Shown here: piece by piece, positions 9,489-19,080 of the stretch
How positions within the stretch are numbered: the first letter of the stretch is position 1
How the letters are laid out: the number at the start of each line of letters is the position of its first letter
Assembly: GCA_050015495.1 (NCBI GenBank)
Contig: JBEKBH010000006.1
Span: 62,001 to 126,000, forward strand
Direction: 5' to 3'
DNA: 64,000 nt
Origin: Palsa-1439 sp050015495
GTDB taxonomy: Bacteria > Verrucomicrobiota > Verrucomicrobiia > Palsa-1439
Translations under genes and position numbers: made by a program
Notes under the pieces: model-generated
What the model saw: only the letters and a program-made list of their open reading frames with translations
Told to the model about the DNA's origin: nothing
Databases searched by the model: none

Positions 9489-10400
9489 ATGTTGGTTAGC
9501 GCAATAATTCCGACCTACAACCGTGCTCGGACCATCGAGCGCGCGGTGAACAGCGTGCTAGGCCAGTCCTGGCAACCAATCGAAGTCATTGTTGTTGATG
9601 ATGGTTCGACAGATCAGACGACGGACATCCTGGCACGATACGGCGACCGGATCCGGCTGATTCGCCAGAAAAACCAAGGGCCAAGTGCCGCTAGAAATGC
9701 CGGTATCAAGGCTGCCCGGGGGGAGATCGTCACCTTTCTGGACTCGGACGATTCGTGGTTGCCCGACAAGGTCGAACGACAAGCGAAACTGCTCCAAGCC
9801 ACCGAATCGCAGGGAGTCGCCTGCTGCGTGTGCAACGCGCGGATGGAGTTCCTGTCCGGGACGAGGTATTCGTTCGCGGCGGCATCGCTCCATCCCCGGC
9901 ACAAGGAAGGGATCTGGAGCAACCCGGCGGAGATACTCGTCACCCGGTTTTTATTTTTCAATCAAGTGGCCGCCATCTGGCGCACCGCGTTGGAGGAGAC
10001 GGGCTATTTCCGTCCGGGAATCATGGAAGATTATGACCTGGCGTTGCGACTATCCTTGGTCGGGCCCTGGGCGTTCATCGCCGATCCGTTGGTGGTGTGG
10101 TATGAGCAGAAGGGGGATAATCTTTCTCGCACCCATAGTCCGCGTGAGATCACGGAACGGGCCTTGAAGATTCTCCTCGACATACGCAGTTCATCCCGTT
10201 GGGGCACGCTCCTGCCTGACCGCTTGCTGCGGCGGCGAATTCGGGAACTGCAACGACAGGTTTTTGCCCAGCGCCTGTCTGTGGAGCATGGTTGGGCAGC
10301 CAAGGGGTTGGCGAAATGTCTAGTCGCGTATTTACGAATTCAGCGGCGTGTCCAATTGGATTTGCGAGTGTATCCGTCAATGGTCACGCAAAAGCCGTAA
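9489..10400 (+). CDS. Family 2 glycosyltransferase
   Basis: The product is 303 aa from ATG 9489, chosen because the GT2 fold starts at once with MLVSAIIPTYNRARTIERAV; the open frame extends 51 bp further upstream without family features. VVDDGSTDQTT and the DxD-like LDSDDSW are the nucleotide-sugar and metal sites. LEETGYFRPGIMEDYDLALRLS is the acceptor-side motif with the catalytic acid. It probably adds one sugar to the repeat unit. It closes the first assembly block and is followed by a regulatory gap and a secreted protein gene. Confidence 0.9.
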   Translation: MLVSAIIPTYNRARTIERAVNSVLGQSWQPIEVIVVDDGSTDQTTDILARYGDRIRLIRQKNQGPSAARNAGIKAARGEIVTFLDSDDSWLPDKVERQAKLLQATESQGVACCVCNARMEFLSGTRYSFAAASLHPRHKEGIWSNPAEILVTRFLFFNQVAAIWRTALEETGYFRPGIMEDYDLALRLSLVGPWAFIADPLVVWYEQKGDNLSRTHSPREITERALKILLDIRSSSRWGTLLPDRLLRRRIRELQRQVFAQRLSVEHGWAAKGLAKCLVAYLRIQRRVQLDLRVYPSMVTQKP

Positions 10401-10450
10401 GCTGTGTCTGGTGTCAACCGGAAGAACCAATGGTTGCAGGCGACGAGACA

Positions 10451-10551
10451 ATCGCAGGGTCGGTTCATAAATCTGCGATGACCATGGCCGAATGGCCGAC
10501 AAACTTGAGAGGAACGACGAACAGTGCTGCGACACAACATTCGTATGTGTC
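10451..10551. promoter_or_regulatory. Candidate activator-binding inverted repeats upstream of a sigma-54-type promoter
   Basis: Two perfect inverted repeats lie in the gap before the PKD beta-helix gene: ATCGCAG at 10451-10457 pairs with CTGCGAT at 10473-10479, and GACACA at 10531-10536 pairs with TGTGTC at 10546-10551. Their distance (about 15-115 bp) upstream of the -24 element fits enhancer sites for a sigma-54 activator such as the PrsR-like protein encoded at 41251. Sequence symmetry is seen; binding is inference. Confidence 0.3.
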
Positions 10552-10564
10552 TGGAAATGGGCGG

Positions 10565-10580
10565 TGGCACCGATACTGCT
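10565..10580 (+). promoter_or_regulatory. Sigma-54-type -24/-12 promoter for the PKD beta-helix gene
   Basis: The sequence TGGCACCGATACTGCT has the -24 TGGCAC exactly and the -12 GC at the invariant 10-base spacing from GG. It sits in the only sizeable gap upstream of the secreted PKD protein. Transcription would begin near 10591. Confidence 0.6.
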
Positions 10581-10625
10581 GTCTTGGGCAGCCACATGAG
10601 TATAGTTGTACCGACACTGGAAAGC

Positions 10626-13600
10626 GTGTCGCTCCGGGATCGCTCTCCTTTCATCCGCCATCCGGTCACTGTCTGCCTCGCTGTTCTCCTCATGGCATGT
10701 GTGAATGCCTTCGGAACCAGTTACTATGTGGACTATTCAAGCGGTGCCGACGGCAACTCCGGCACAAGCACGTCGTCGCCCTGGCAGCATTGTCCCGGCG
10801 ATCCGGCGGCGACGGGCGCGGCGCTGGCGCACGTGCCGCAACCGGGCGACATTTTCAATTTCAGGGCCGGAACGACGTACACGCTGACGGGCGACGGCAG
10901 TACGCTGTACCAGACCGGCATCGGCCTGAACTGGTCGGGATCGAGCGCCGCGCCGATCACCTATGCGTGCAGCGCGAACTGGAGCAACGGCAGCAACACC
11001 AACCGGGTGATTTTCACGGACGGTTATACCTCCAAGTACATCGCGGCGTTCTACGCGCCCGGCGCCGTGGCGAACATCGTGATCAGCAACCTGGAGATCG
11101 GGCCGATCGGTGGCAGCGCGACCTTGCCGGCGGATCCGGGCACCGGCGTCCCCTCCAAGAACGGGTACGGCGTGTTTTGCGGCGGGACATTCCAGAATAT
11201 CACCGTGGCGAGTTGTTACTTCCACAATCTCGGGTACGCGTTCAACACCATCCCGATGGACGGGAACTCGCTGGGCCAGAGCGACGGGCGGCTCTCGAGC
11301 GCGGGCATCGAGCTCTACGGCAGCGGCAGCGGCGTGACCATCACCAACTGCGCGTTCACCCACATGCACACCGCGATTGACCTCGCGTGGCAGGCCGACA
11401 CGTCGGACATCACGATCACGGCGAGCCGCTTCTACGATTTCATCGTCTGGGGCATCGACGTGGCCGGCATCGCTGGAAACCTGGACTACTTGACGATCAG
11501 CGGGAACAATTTTAGCGGCATGGGCTGGGCGTACTCGCCGCCGAACTGGACCGGCTACAACAACATCCCGGCGACGTGTTCGACGTGTTGGGCGGGCAGT
11601 CCGCACCAGGACCCGATCTTCTTTCGGACCAGCGACCTGAGCGTCACCTGCGGCCTGCACAACAACATTTACGGGAACGAGTTTCACACCACGCATCCGA
11701 ACGAAGTGTTCACGGCGGACCTGTATCTGGAATATGCCCCGAGCGTGAACATCTACAACAACCTGTTCGACAATCCGAATGCGGGCGTCTCGACGACGGG
11801 TCAGAATATTTACACCAACTCGACGGGCATCATCACCACGAACAGTTGGAGCGGCGGCGGCGCGCCGGCCGTGGAGATCTCCTACGAACTCAACCAGGGC
11901 GGCACAATCCGCATTCTCAACAACACCGCGATCGTCAACCTCCCCGGCTCGGCCCAGAGCGCGGCGCTATTGTGGGGCGCGTGCGGCTGTCTCACCCCGC
12001 CTCTGACATGGCCGAACAACGCCTACCTGCAGGTCGAGAACAACTTGGGTTACTCGTGGGCGACAACGGGCCAGCAAGGTTCGCTGCTCATACTCGGCGT
12101 GGTAACGAATCAATACCCCGTTGCGCAATGGACAGTGGATTACAACGACTGGCATTCGCCCCACGCCAGCGACCCCTACTTCTGGTGGAACAACCAGCCC
12201 GGGTTCAACCTCGACGGCGGCCTGGCCGTCGAGCAGAGCGTCGGCTTCGACGCCCACGGCATCACCAACGACCCCGCCTTCGTGAGCTTGGCGTACGGCG
12301 CGACCACCAACAGCCCGGGGAATAGTTACCAATTGCAGTCCAGCTCGCCCGCGATTGGGGCGGGAGTCAATCTGAGCAGTCTTGGCTTGCCGGGCCTGAA
12401 CACCGACAAAGACGGCAATCCCCGTCCGGCTTCGGGTCCGTGGGATATTGGAACTTACGAGTACAACACGAACAGCGTGGCGCCGTCCCCGCCTGTGGCC
12501 TCGTTCAGCGCGACGCCGACCAGCGGAACGGCACCCCTGACAGTGACGTTTGCCGATACATCCAGCGGTACTATCACCGATCGCTTCTGGCAGTTTGGGG
12601 ACGGTAATGTGACCAACACGATGGCGACGACGGTGATCTACCAATATACCGGAGCCGGCACCGACACAGTCCAATTGATCGTGAGCGGCCCGGGCGGCTC
12701 CAGTACGAACGTGCAGGCCAATCTGATTACGGTCGGTTCAACTGGCAACACGAACAGCGTTCCGCCACCGGTGGCCGCGTTCACTGTCGCGCCGACCAAT
12801 GGCACGGCTCCGTTGACGGTAACGTTCACGGACACATCGACCGGCTCGATCACGAACCGTCTGTGGCATTTTGGGGACGGGACTTTGACCAACACATTGG
12901 AAACCACAATGGTGCACCAGTATACGGCAGCGGGCACCAATACCGTGTATTTGCGTGTGTATGGCTCTGGCGGTGAGAGCCTCGATCTAAAGCCCAATCT
13001 CGTTACGGTCAGTTCAGCCGGCAACACGAACAGCGTTCCGCCACCGGTGGCCGTGTTCAGTGCCGCGCCGACCAGCGGTACGGCTCCGTTGACGGTGACG
13101 TTCACCGATACATCCACCGGTGCCATCACCGATCGCTACTGGCAATTTGGCGACGGTAATGTACTGGACACGACAGCGACAACGGTGATCTACCAATACA
13201 CCGGGCCCGGTACGGACACGGTTCAGTTGGTGGTAAGCGGCCCGGGCGGATCCAGTACGAACGTGCAGGCCAATCTGATTACGGTCGGTTCAGCTGGCAA
13301 CACGAACAGCGTTCCGCCGCCGGTGGCCGCGTTCACCGCCGCGCCGACCCGTGGTACGGTCCCATTGATGGTGACGTTCACGGACACGTCGACCGGCTCG
13401 ATCACGAACCGTCTGTGGCTTTTTGGGGATGGGACATCGGCCAATACGTTGAGCACCACGACGGTACACCAATACACGACGCCGGGTACCGATACCGTGC
13501 AACTGGTTGTTACCGGTCCGGGAGGCGCGGGTGTCAGCACGCAGGGCAACCTGATCATCGTCAGCCCAAGTTCACAATCAGGCGGCGGTACCAACGGCGT

Positions 13601-13649
13601 CCCGCAGGTTGGCGGTCATTACCACTGGCGGTTCCTGACCGCTCATTAG
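10626..13649 (+). CDS. Secreted right-handed beta-helix protein with four PKD domains
   Basis: The frame is open from 10524, with ATG codons at 10524 and 10596 and a GTG at 10626. I prefer GTG 10626 (1007 aa), because a sigma-54-type promoter at 10565-10580 would start transcription near 10591, too close to ATG 10596; the weak GGAAAG upstream gives only mild support. Either start leaves a signal peptide (VTVCLAVLLMACVNAFG). The mature N-terminal half to about residue 600 has NxxF/IxxxxF-type repeats (ITNCAFTHMH, ITASRFYDF, ISGNNFSG, VNIYNNLFDN) typical of a pectate-lyase-like parallel beta-helix. Four PKD repeats of exactly 92 aa follow, each with the FGDG core. There is no PEP-CTERM-type tail. 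It may bind or modify extracellular polysaccharide; no catalytic residues are assigned. Confidence 0.82.
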   Translation: MSLRDRSPFIRHPVTVCLAVLLMACVNAFGTSYYVDYSSGADGNSGTSTSSPWQHCPGDPAATGAALAHVPQPGDIFNFRAGTTYTLTGDGSTLYQTGIGLNWSGSSAAPITYACSANWSNGSNTNRVIFTDGYTSKYIAAFYAPGAVANIVISNLEIGPIGGSATLPADPGTGVPSKNGYGVFCGGTFQNITVASCYFHNLGYAFNTIPMDGNSLGQSDGRLSSAGIELYGSGSGVTITNCAFTHMHTAIDLAWQADTSDITITASRFYDFIVWGIDVAGIAGNLDYLTISGNNFSGMGWAYSPPNWTGYNNIPATCSTCWAGSPHQDPIFFRTSDLSVTCGLHNNIYGNEFHTTHPNEVFTADLYLEYAPSVNIYNNLFDNPNAGVSTTGQNIYTNSTGIITTNSWSGGGAPAVEISYELNQGGTIRILNNTAIVNLPGSAQSAALLWGACGCLTPPLTWPNNAYLQVENNLGYSWATTGQQGSLLILGVVTNQYPVAQWTVDYNDWHSPHASDPYFWWNNQPGFNLDGGLAVEQSVGFDAHGITNDPAFVSLAYGATTNSPGNSYQLQSSSPAIGAGVNLSSLGLPGLNTDKDGNPRPASGPWDIGTYEYNTNSVAPSPPVASFSATPTSGTAPLTVTFADTSSGTITDRFWQFGDGNVTNTMATTVIYQYTGAGTDTVQLIVSGPGGSSTNVQANLITVGSTGNTNSVPPPVAAFTVAPTNGTAPLTVTFTDTSTGSITNRLWHFGDGTLTNTLETTMVHQYTAAGTNTVYLRVYGSGGESLDLKPNLVTVSSAGNTNSVPPPVAVFSAAPTSGTAPLTVTFTDTSTGAITDRYWQFGDGNVLDTTATTVIYQYTGPGTDTVQLVVSGPGGSSTNVQANLITVGSAGNTNSVPPPVAAFTAAPTRGTVPLMVTFTDTSTGSITNRLWLFGDGTSANTLSTTTVHQYTTPGTDTVQLVVTGPGGAGVSTQGNLIIVSPSSQSGGGTNGVPQVGGHYHWRFLTAH
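12492..13595 (+). repeat. Four tandem 276-bp repeats encoding PKD domains
   Basis: Repeat starts at 12492, 12768, 13044 and 13320 are exactly 276 bp apart (92 codons). Units 1 and 3 share WQFGDGNV and VIYQYTG; units 2 and 4 share NRLW.FGDGT and HQYT. The pattern is therefore A-B-A-B, which points to duplication of a two-domain block of 552 bp. Confidence 0.9.
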
Positions 13650-13918
13650 CGCCCCTGACAGAACGCCGGGATCGTGGAAGGCCCGCTCCCGCATGGTCGA
13701 GAATATCCGGGGAATATCACGGTGGCGCAGAAACGCTACCCACCCAGAGAAGCCTTCGTAGGCGCGCGTAGTCTGTTCCAGAAACGGTCTCGGCAAGCAA
13801 ATAATCTACATCGGTCTCGCCCACGGTGTTATCACAGCACCGCGCGGCGGCGGTGGGAGGGTGATTTGGAGATTCCCGTTGACAACGACGCGATGCTGAA
13901 CCGGTTGATGAGGTAGCA

Positions 13919-14524
13919 ATGGGTATCGGAACGATAGAATGGCTTGACCACGCCCGGTCGCGGGTTGTGACGAGATTGTACACGCTGCTGTTCGCGAGCC
14001 AATTCAAGGAATTCGGCGCGGGATCCAGGATTGCGCCGCCGTTTCGCTATTACGGCTTGAACCAGATCAGTGTGGGGGAAAAGGTAATCATCAACCGCGA
14101 CTGTTGGATTCAGGTATTGGGTGGCCGTCAGGACGACACATCCGCGAAGATTGTCATCCGCGCGCACGCCGGGATTGGAATGGGCGCCAGCATTTCCGCC
14201 GCACAGCAGATTACCATTGGCGAGTACGTCCTCTTGGCCCGCAACGTGTACATCTCCGACCACGCCCACGCGTACGAGAATCTGGACGTGCCGATCATGC
14301 GTCAGGGGATTGACGGTATCGCCCCCGTTTCCATCGGCCGCAATACGTGGCTGGGGGAGAATGCGGTCGTCCTGCCCGGTGTCACCATCGGCGAGCATTG
14401 CGTCATTGGTGCCAACGCGGTGGTAAATACGTCCATCCCGGATTTTTCCGTCGCGGTCGGCGCGCCGGCGCGCGTGGTGAAGCAGTTCAATAAGAACAGC
14501 GGACGATGGGAACGCGTCGGTTGA
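13919..14524 (+). CDS. Hexapeptide-repeat acetyltransferase (WcaF/LacA-like)
   Basis: The product is 201 aa. It shows left-handed beta-helix hexapeptide repeats (ISVGEKVIINRD, ITIGEYVLLARN, VSIGRNTWLGENAVVLPGVTIGEHCVIGANAVV) and the catalytic-loop histidines in YISDHAHAYEN. The C-terminal GAPARVVKQF is the usual end of the family. It would O-acetylate a sugar using acetyl-CoA. The 269-bp gap before it (13650-13918) holds no gene I can support. Confidence 0.9.
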   Translation: MGIGTIEWLDHARSRVVTRLYTLLFASQFKEFGAGSRIAPPFRYYGLNQISVGEKVIINRDCWIQVLGGRQDDTSAKIVIRAHAGIGMGASISAAQQITIGEYVLLARNVYISDHAHAYENLDVPIMRQGIDGIAPVSIGRNTWLGENAVVLPGVTIGEHCVIGANAVVNTSIPDFSVAVGAPARVVKQFNKNSGRWERVG

Positions 14525-14598
14525 CAGCTCGGGGAGCGCCCCGAAATCGAGTGTGCGATCCGGATGTCTCCTGACAGGCACGACAGGGCGGAAGGCCA

Positions 14599-16050
14599 TT
14601 GAGCAAGACACTGAAATCGAGAGCGCTCGGCGCTGTGATGTGGAGCGCGGCCGAGCAATTCAGTTCGCAGGGCGTGCGGTTTGTCATTGGGATTTTTCTG
14701 GCCCGGCTTCTCCTTCCGGAACAGTTTGGTTTGCTGGGAATGATCGCCGTCTTCCTGGGAGTCGCCCAGGTGTTTGCGAGTTGCGGTTTTGGGCAGGCCC
14801 TGATCCAACGACAGGACGCCACCCAATTGGATGAAAGTTCCATCTTCTACGTAAACGTATTCCTGGGATTGATCGCCGCACTCGGTCTGTTTCTGGCCGC
14901 GCCATGGGTCGCCGCGCTCTACAAGCAGCCTCCGCTGCTATCGCTGACCCGGATCATGGCGGCGGACGTCTTGATCAACGCGTTCGGGGTTGTGCAAACG
15001 GCGCTGCTCACGAAGAAAATGGACTTCAAAACCCAGCTCAAGATCAGCATAACGGCAAATTCGGTGTCGGGAGTCGCGGCGGTGTTCCTGGCGATGCGCG
15101 GGATGGGTGTGATGAGCCTCGCGGCACAAATCTTAATTGCCGACACGTTGCGGACGGTGATGTTGTGGACGTCGCATGTATGGCGGCCGTCGCCGGTGTT
15201 CAGCCTCGCTTCGGTTCGCCGGTTGTTTTCCTTCGGATCGCGCATGTTCGCCTCGGGCATGCTGTACGTGGTGTTTCAAAATCTCTATCCCTTTACCATC
15301 GGCAAGCTGTTTGCTGCGGCGTCCCTCGGTTACTACACTCGGGCCAGTTCGACACAGGAAATGGTGTCGTCCAACCTGGTCAACGTGGTGGGGCGGGTTT
15401 CGTTTCCGTTGTTTTCGGCGCTGCAACACGACGTGGCAAGCATGAAACGGGCGGTACGGAAGGCGTTGATGTCCATCGCGTTTGTCAGTTTTCCCGCCCT
15501 CATGGGTCTGGGGTGTACCGCGGTGCCGCTGGTGCGGGTGCTGATCACCGACAGGTGGCTGCCGTCGGCAGGGCTGATTCCCATCTTTTGCGTGGCGGGT
15601 GCGGTGACCGTGCTGGATTCCATCCATTTGAACGCGTTGATGGCCTTGGGAAGGTCTGACCTGTTTTTCCGTTTGGAGATGATCAAGAAGGGCCTGATCA
15701 TCTTGGCAATTATCACGACGTATCACTACGGCATTCTCGGACTGGTCTGGGGGCAGGCTTGCGTGGCTGTGCTCTGCTATTTCATCAACGCGTTCTACTC
15801 CGTCCGGCTGTTGTCATACTCGTGGCGAGAGCAATTCGTGGACCTGCTTCCCTATCTGAGCATCTCCGGGTTGATGGGACTGATCGTGGTGGCGACCAAC
15901 GTGCTGCTCGGCATAAAGAGTCCCGCGGTATTGTTGTGCGTCCAAATTGCGCTGGGTGGCGTCGCGTACGCCACCGGGTCCGTCTTGTTGCGTGTCTCGG
16001 CGCTGGTCGACACGTGGAAGTTGGTCCAGGAGCGAATGGTTCTTTCGTGA
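14599..16050 (+). CDS. Wzx-type lipopolysaccharide/oligosaccharide flippase
   Basis: The product is 483 aa from a TTG start at 14599, preceded by GGAAGG about 4 bases upstream. No ATG or GTG gives the expected N-terminus MSKTLKSRALGAVMWSAAEQF, which is the standard start of the WzxC-like MATE/MVF family. It has about 12 to 14 hydrophobic segments. It would flip undecaprenyl-linked repeat units across the inner membrane for the Wzy-like polymerase at 8095. No initiating phosphoglycosyltransferase was found in the window, so that gene must lie elsewhere. Confidence 0.9.
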   Translation: MSKTLKSRALGAVMWSAAEQFSSQGVRFVIGIFLARLLLPEQFGLLGMIAVFLGVAQVFASCGFGQALIQRQDATQLDESSIFYVNVFLGLIAALGLFLAAPWVAALYKQPPLLSLTRIMAADVLINAFGVVQTALLTKKMDFKTQLKISITANSVSGVAAVFLAMRGMGVMSLAAQILIADTLRTVMLWTSHVWRPSPVFSLASVRRLFSFGSRMFASGMLYVVFQNLYPFTIGKLFAAASLGYYTRASSTQEMVSSNLVNVVGRVSFPLFSALQHDVASMKRAVRKALMSIAFVSFPALMGLGCTAVPLVRVLITDRWLPSAGLIPIFCVAGAVTVLDSIHLNALMALGRSDLFFRLEMIKKGLIILAIITTYHYGILGLVWGQACVAVLCYFINAFYSVRLLSYSWREQFVDLLPYLSISGLMGLIVVATNVLLGIKSPAVLLCVQIALGGVAYATGSVLLRVSALVDTWKLVQERMVLS

Positions 16051-16103
16051 CCGCATAACGCGGTGGGGCGTAACGCGACAAATCGATTGCTTTGGCAGGA
16101 CAA

Positions 16104-16946
16104 ATGAACGTGGTGGGTCGTCTGGTGAAACTTTCGGTAAGTATCGTGGTCGCGGCGGGTGACATGGTGATCAGGGGATTGCGCGTTGGCCGGGTGCCAG
16201 GGTATTGCGTGGTCATTAACTATCATTCGGTCTCCGACAAGTCCGCACCGTTGTTGCGCAAGCAATTGGACGCACTATCGCAAATGGCGCGGCCCCTGCG
16301 GGCGGCCGTCCCGTCGACTCTGGAAATCGGGGCGCGTTACGTGGCCATAACGGCTGACGATGCGTTCTGCAGTTTCACGGAGAACGCCTTACCAGAGCTT
16401 TGCACGCGCGGGATACCGGTGACAGTGTTCGTTCCGACGGGGTATGTGGGACGTAAATCAGCCTGGGACGATTATGGCGGCGAAAACCGCGTCGGGGAAT
16501 GGGTGGCCACCGCGGAGGACCTCCGTCGTCTGGCCAGTTGGGAAACCGTGGATTTCGGTTCGCATTGTGCGTCGCACCCGGACCTGCCACGGCTATCGGA
16601 GGTGGAAGCCGCCCGAGAACTGCGGGAATCGAAGGCCGCGCTGGAAGCGATGGTGGGACGCAAAGTTGTCGCCGTGAGCTTCCCCTATGGAAACTATGGT
16701 TCGCGGGAATTGAAGCTCGCGGCCGAAGCGGGATACGAATTCTTTTTTGATTCCACGCCGCAGAGCGTGTCGTCGGCAATGCGGGGAGGTCTCATGGGAC
16801 GGGTGTCCGTGCAGCCAACCGACTGGGGTATCGAATTCCGGCTCAAGTTGTTGGGCGCATATCGGTGGGTGAGATGGGGCTCGGCCGTCAAGCGGCGCGT
16901 GTTGACGTCGCTCGGTCGCCAGCCGATACCGGTGGTGAGAAACTAG
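16104..16946 (+). CDS. Divergent NodB-like polysaccharide deacetylase
   Basis: The product is 280 aa from ATG 16104. The usual TFDDG motif is replaced by TADDAF at residues 83-88, keeping both Asp residues but losing the Phe and Gly. The metal His pair is intact in SHCASHPDL (His154, His158), and FPYGNYG serves as motif 3. The protein could be an active deacetylase with an altered entry to the site. It sits between the flippase and a FemAB-like gene, 7 bp before the latter. Confidence 0.82.
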   Translation: MNVVGRLVKLSVSIVVAAGDMVIRGLRVGRVPGYCVVINYHSVSDKSAPLLRKQLDALSQMARPLRAAVPSTLEIGARYVAITADDAFCSFTENALPELCTRGIPVTVFVPTGYVGRKSAWDDYGGENRVGEWVATAEDLRRLASWETVDFGSHCASHPDLPRLSEVEAARELRESKAALEAMVGRKVVAVSFPYGNYGSRELKLAAEAGYEFFFDSTPQSVSSAMRGGLMGRVSVQPTDWGIEFRLKLLGAYRWVRWGSAVKRRVLTSLGRQPIPVVRN

Positions 16947-16953
16947 GGGTTCC

Positions 16954-18060
16954 ATGCGCAGTCAGGTGGAAATTGATCGGGTGACGGCGGCGGAATGGGC
17001 CGAACTGTTGGAATTGTTTGTCGACGCCAATGTGTACCAGACCTGGAGTTTCGCCGCGATTCGCTGGGGTGAGGGCAATCTGAGCCATGTCGTGCTCAAG
17101 CAGGGCGGCGATGTGGTCGGGATTGCGCAGGTCCGGATCGCTTGTGTGCCGGTGGTGGGCTGTGGAATCGCCTATCTCCGCTGGGGGCCGTTGTGCCACC
17201 GGCGGGGACGGGAACTTGATCCCGAAGTTCTGCGAGACATGGGACAGGCGCTCCAGACGGAATACGTCGAGCGTCGGAGGTTGTTTCTGCGGGTTCTGCC
17301 GAATGCATTCATCGGATCGCCCCGTGCCGAATTGTTCCAGACCGAATTCTCCCAGTTCAAGGCAGAACCCGCCAACAAGGTCAACACGTACCACACCATC
17401 GTCGTCGACCTGTCGGGCACGCTCGACGAGTTGCGCAAGCGGCTCGATCAGAAGTGGAGAAACCAATTGAACCGGGCCGAGAAAAACGGCCTGCAGATCG
17501 CCGAGGGGACCGGTATCGAGGAATACCGGGTATTCGCGGCAGTCTACAAGGAAATGTGGGAACGCAAACGGTTTGATACGTCGGTGGACGTGGACGAGTT
17601 TGGCTGCATTCAGGAAGGACTGCCCGAAAGCCAGCGGATGAGGGTGTTGATCTGTCGTCAGGGCGACACCCCTGTCGCCGGGATTGTTTGTTCCGCCATG
17701 GGCGACACCGGAATCTACTTGCTCGGGGCGACCAGCGATGACGGCTTGCAGTCCAAAGGCGCTTACCTTCTTCAATGGACCATGATCCGCTGGCTCAAAG
17801 AACACGGATTTCGCTATTACGATCTGGGGGGAATCGATTCCGCGTCCAATCCAGGTGTCTACCATTTCAAGAGCGGCCTTTCGGGAAGCGACGTTCGCCA
17901 CATGGCCCCATTTGCGGCGTGCAACAGCCTCCTGGGATCCGCGTTCGTGAAGGCGGTCGACCTCGTGCGCCAGCGGCGGGGCGGAGATCGTCATGTGGCC
18001 CAAAGTCGACCCCAACGCCCGAAGTCGGAACCCCTGCCCGGAACAGAACCTGTCCGCTAG
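16954..18060 (+). CDS. FemAB-like GNAT-fold transferase (exosortase-locus type)
   Basis: The product is 368 aa. Two GNAT-like halves are visible, with YQTWSFAAIRWGEG near the start and the pair KWRNQLNRAEKNGLQI and GAYLLQWTMIRWLKEHGFRYYDLGGID, which is the signature of FemAB/FemX-like proteins. Characterised FemAB proteins transfer amino acids from aminoacyl-tRNA to peptidoglycan precursors. Members of this subgroup recur in exosortase/EPS loci, where their substrate is not established. An amino-acid or acyl decoration of the exopolysaccharide is a reasonable inference. The C-terminal tail of about 35 residues is basic and Pro-rich. Confidence 0.85.
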   Translation: MRSQVEIDRVTAAEWAELLELFVDANVYQTWSFAAIRWGEGNLSHVVLKQGGDVVGIAQVRIACVPVVGCGIAYLRWGPLCHRRGRELDPEVLRDMGQALQTEYVERRRLFLRVLPNAFIGSPRAELFQTEFSQFKAEPANKVNTYHTIVVDLSGTLDELRKRLDQKWRNQLNRAEKNGLQIAEGTGIEEYRVFAAVYKEMWERKRFDTSVDVDEFGCIQEGLPESQRMRVLICRQGDTPVAGIVCSAMGDTGIYLLGATSDDGLQSKGAYLLQWTMIRWLKEHGFRYYDLGGIDSASNPGVYHFKSGLSGSDVRHMAPFAACNSLLGSAFVKAVDLVRQRRGGDRHVAQSRPQRPKSEPLPGTEPVR

Positions 18061-18103
18061 GCCGGCGAGAAGAATTGAACCTCGGAGTTTCGTCATAGCT
18101 GTC

Positions 18104-19069
18104 ATGGATGTATCGGTCATCATTGTGAATTGGAACGCCCGGCGGTATTTGGAGGAATGCCTGGCCAGCGTGTACGAATCGAGTGCGCCGTCGGTGCCGG
18201 AAGTGATTGTCGTGGACAACGCCTCGACGGATGGGTCGCCGGAAATGGTGGAAGAGCGCTTCCCGGACGTGAAGCTGGTGCGATGTCGAGAGAACCTCGG
18301 GTTTGCCAGGGCCAACAATATCGGGATCAAAGAGAGCCAGGGGCGCCATATCGCGTTGGTCAACTCGGATGTGAAGCTGTTGGGACGGTGTTTGGACACG
18401 CTGGCGACGTTTCTGGATCAGAATCCAAAGATCGGGCTGGTGGGTCCGCGGATTCTCAACGCGGATTTGACGTTGCAGAGCAGTTGCCGACAATTTCCCA
18501 ACCCGTGGAACACCTTGTGTTCGGCAACCGGCCTAGCGCGGTTGACGAGCCGCCACAAAGTTCTCAGCGGCGAACACATGCTGTATTTCCGACATGATCG
18601 GGTTCGCCCCGTGGACGTGCTGGTGGGCTGCTTCTGGATGATGCGCCGCGAAGCGTGGGGGACGGTGGGGGTGCTCGACGAGCAATTCTTCATCTTCGCG
18701 GAAGATGTGGACTGGTGCCGACGCTGTTGGAACGCCGGATGGGAGATTGTTTTCTGCCCCGACGCGCAGGCGATCCATCACCGCGGAGGCAGTTCGGTGA
18801 ACGACCCCGTCCGGTTCGCGGTGGAACAACAGCGCGCCGTGCTGCGTTACTGGCGGAAACATCACGGGATTCTGGGCCGCCTGTACATGGTGGCCCTCTT
18901 GGGTTTCGGACAGCTCCTGCGATATCTCTCGGCGTTCGTCTCGACACTCGTGCGACGGTCGGCACCGTCAGACGGTCGGCTGCGCATGCGCAAAGCCAGC
19001 GCGTGCTTGCGGGCTTCTTTTGGCAGGGATTGCTCCCGGGCGTCGGGGGGCGTGGGAGCATCCGGGTGA
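18104..19069 (+). CDS. Family 2 glycosyltransferase (rhamnosyltransferase-like)
   Basis: The product is 321 aa from ATG 18104; the open frame extends upstream into the FemAB-like gene but the GT2 fold starts at MDVSVIIVNWNARRYLEECL. VVDNASTDGSPEM and NLGFARANNIGI are characteristic of the WbbL-type rhamnosyltransferase branch, as are VGCFWMMRREAWG and FIFAEDVDWCRRCWNAGW. The last 70 residues are hydrophobic then basic and may sit on the membrane. It probably adds a deoxysugar to the repeat unit. A rhamnose-synthase-like reductase is encoded further along at 24939. Confidence 0.9.
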   Translation: MDVSVIIVNWNARRYLEECLASVYESSAPSVPEVIVVDNASTDGSPEMVEERFPDVKLVRCRENLGFARANNIGIKESQGRHIALVNSDVKLLGRCLDTLATFLDQNPKIGLVGPRILNADLTLQSSCRQFPNPWNTLCSATGLARLTSRHKVLSGEHMLYFRHDRVRPVDVLVGCFWMMRREAWGTVGVLDEQFFIFAEDVDWCRRCWNAGWEIVFCPDAQAIHHRGGSSVNDPVRFAVEQQRAVLRYWRKHHGILGRLYMVALLGFGQLLRYLSAFVSTLVRRSAPSDGRLRMRKASACLRASFGRDCSRASGGVGASG

Positions 19070-19080
19070 GCGTGGCTCGA

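Noticed and set aside
13674..13916. 80-codon frame ending just before the acetyltransferase
   Set aside because: No ribosome site, biased composition and no recognisable feature.
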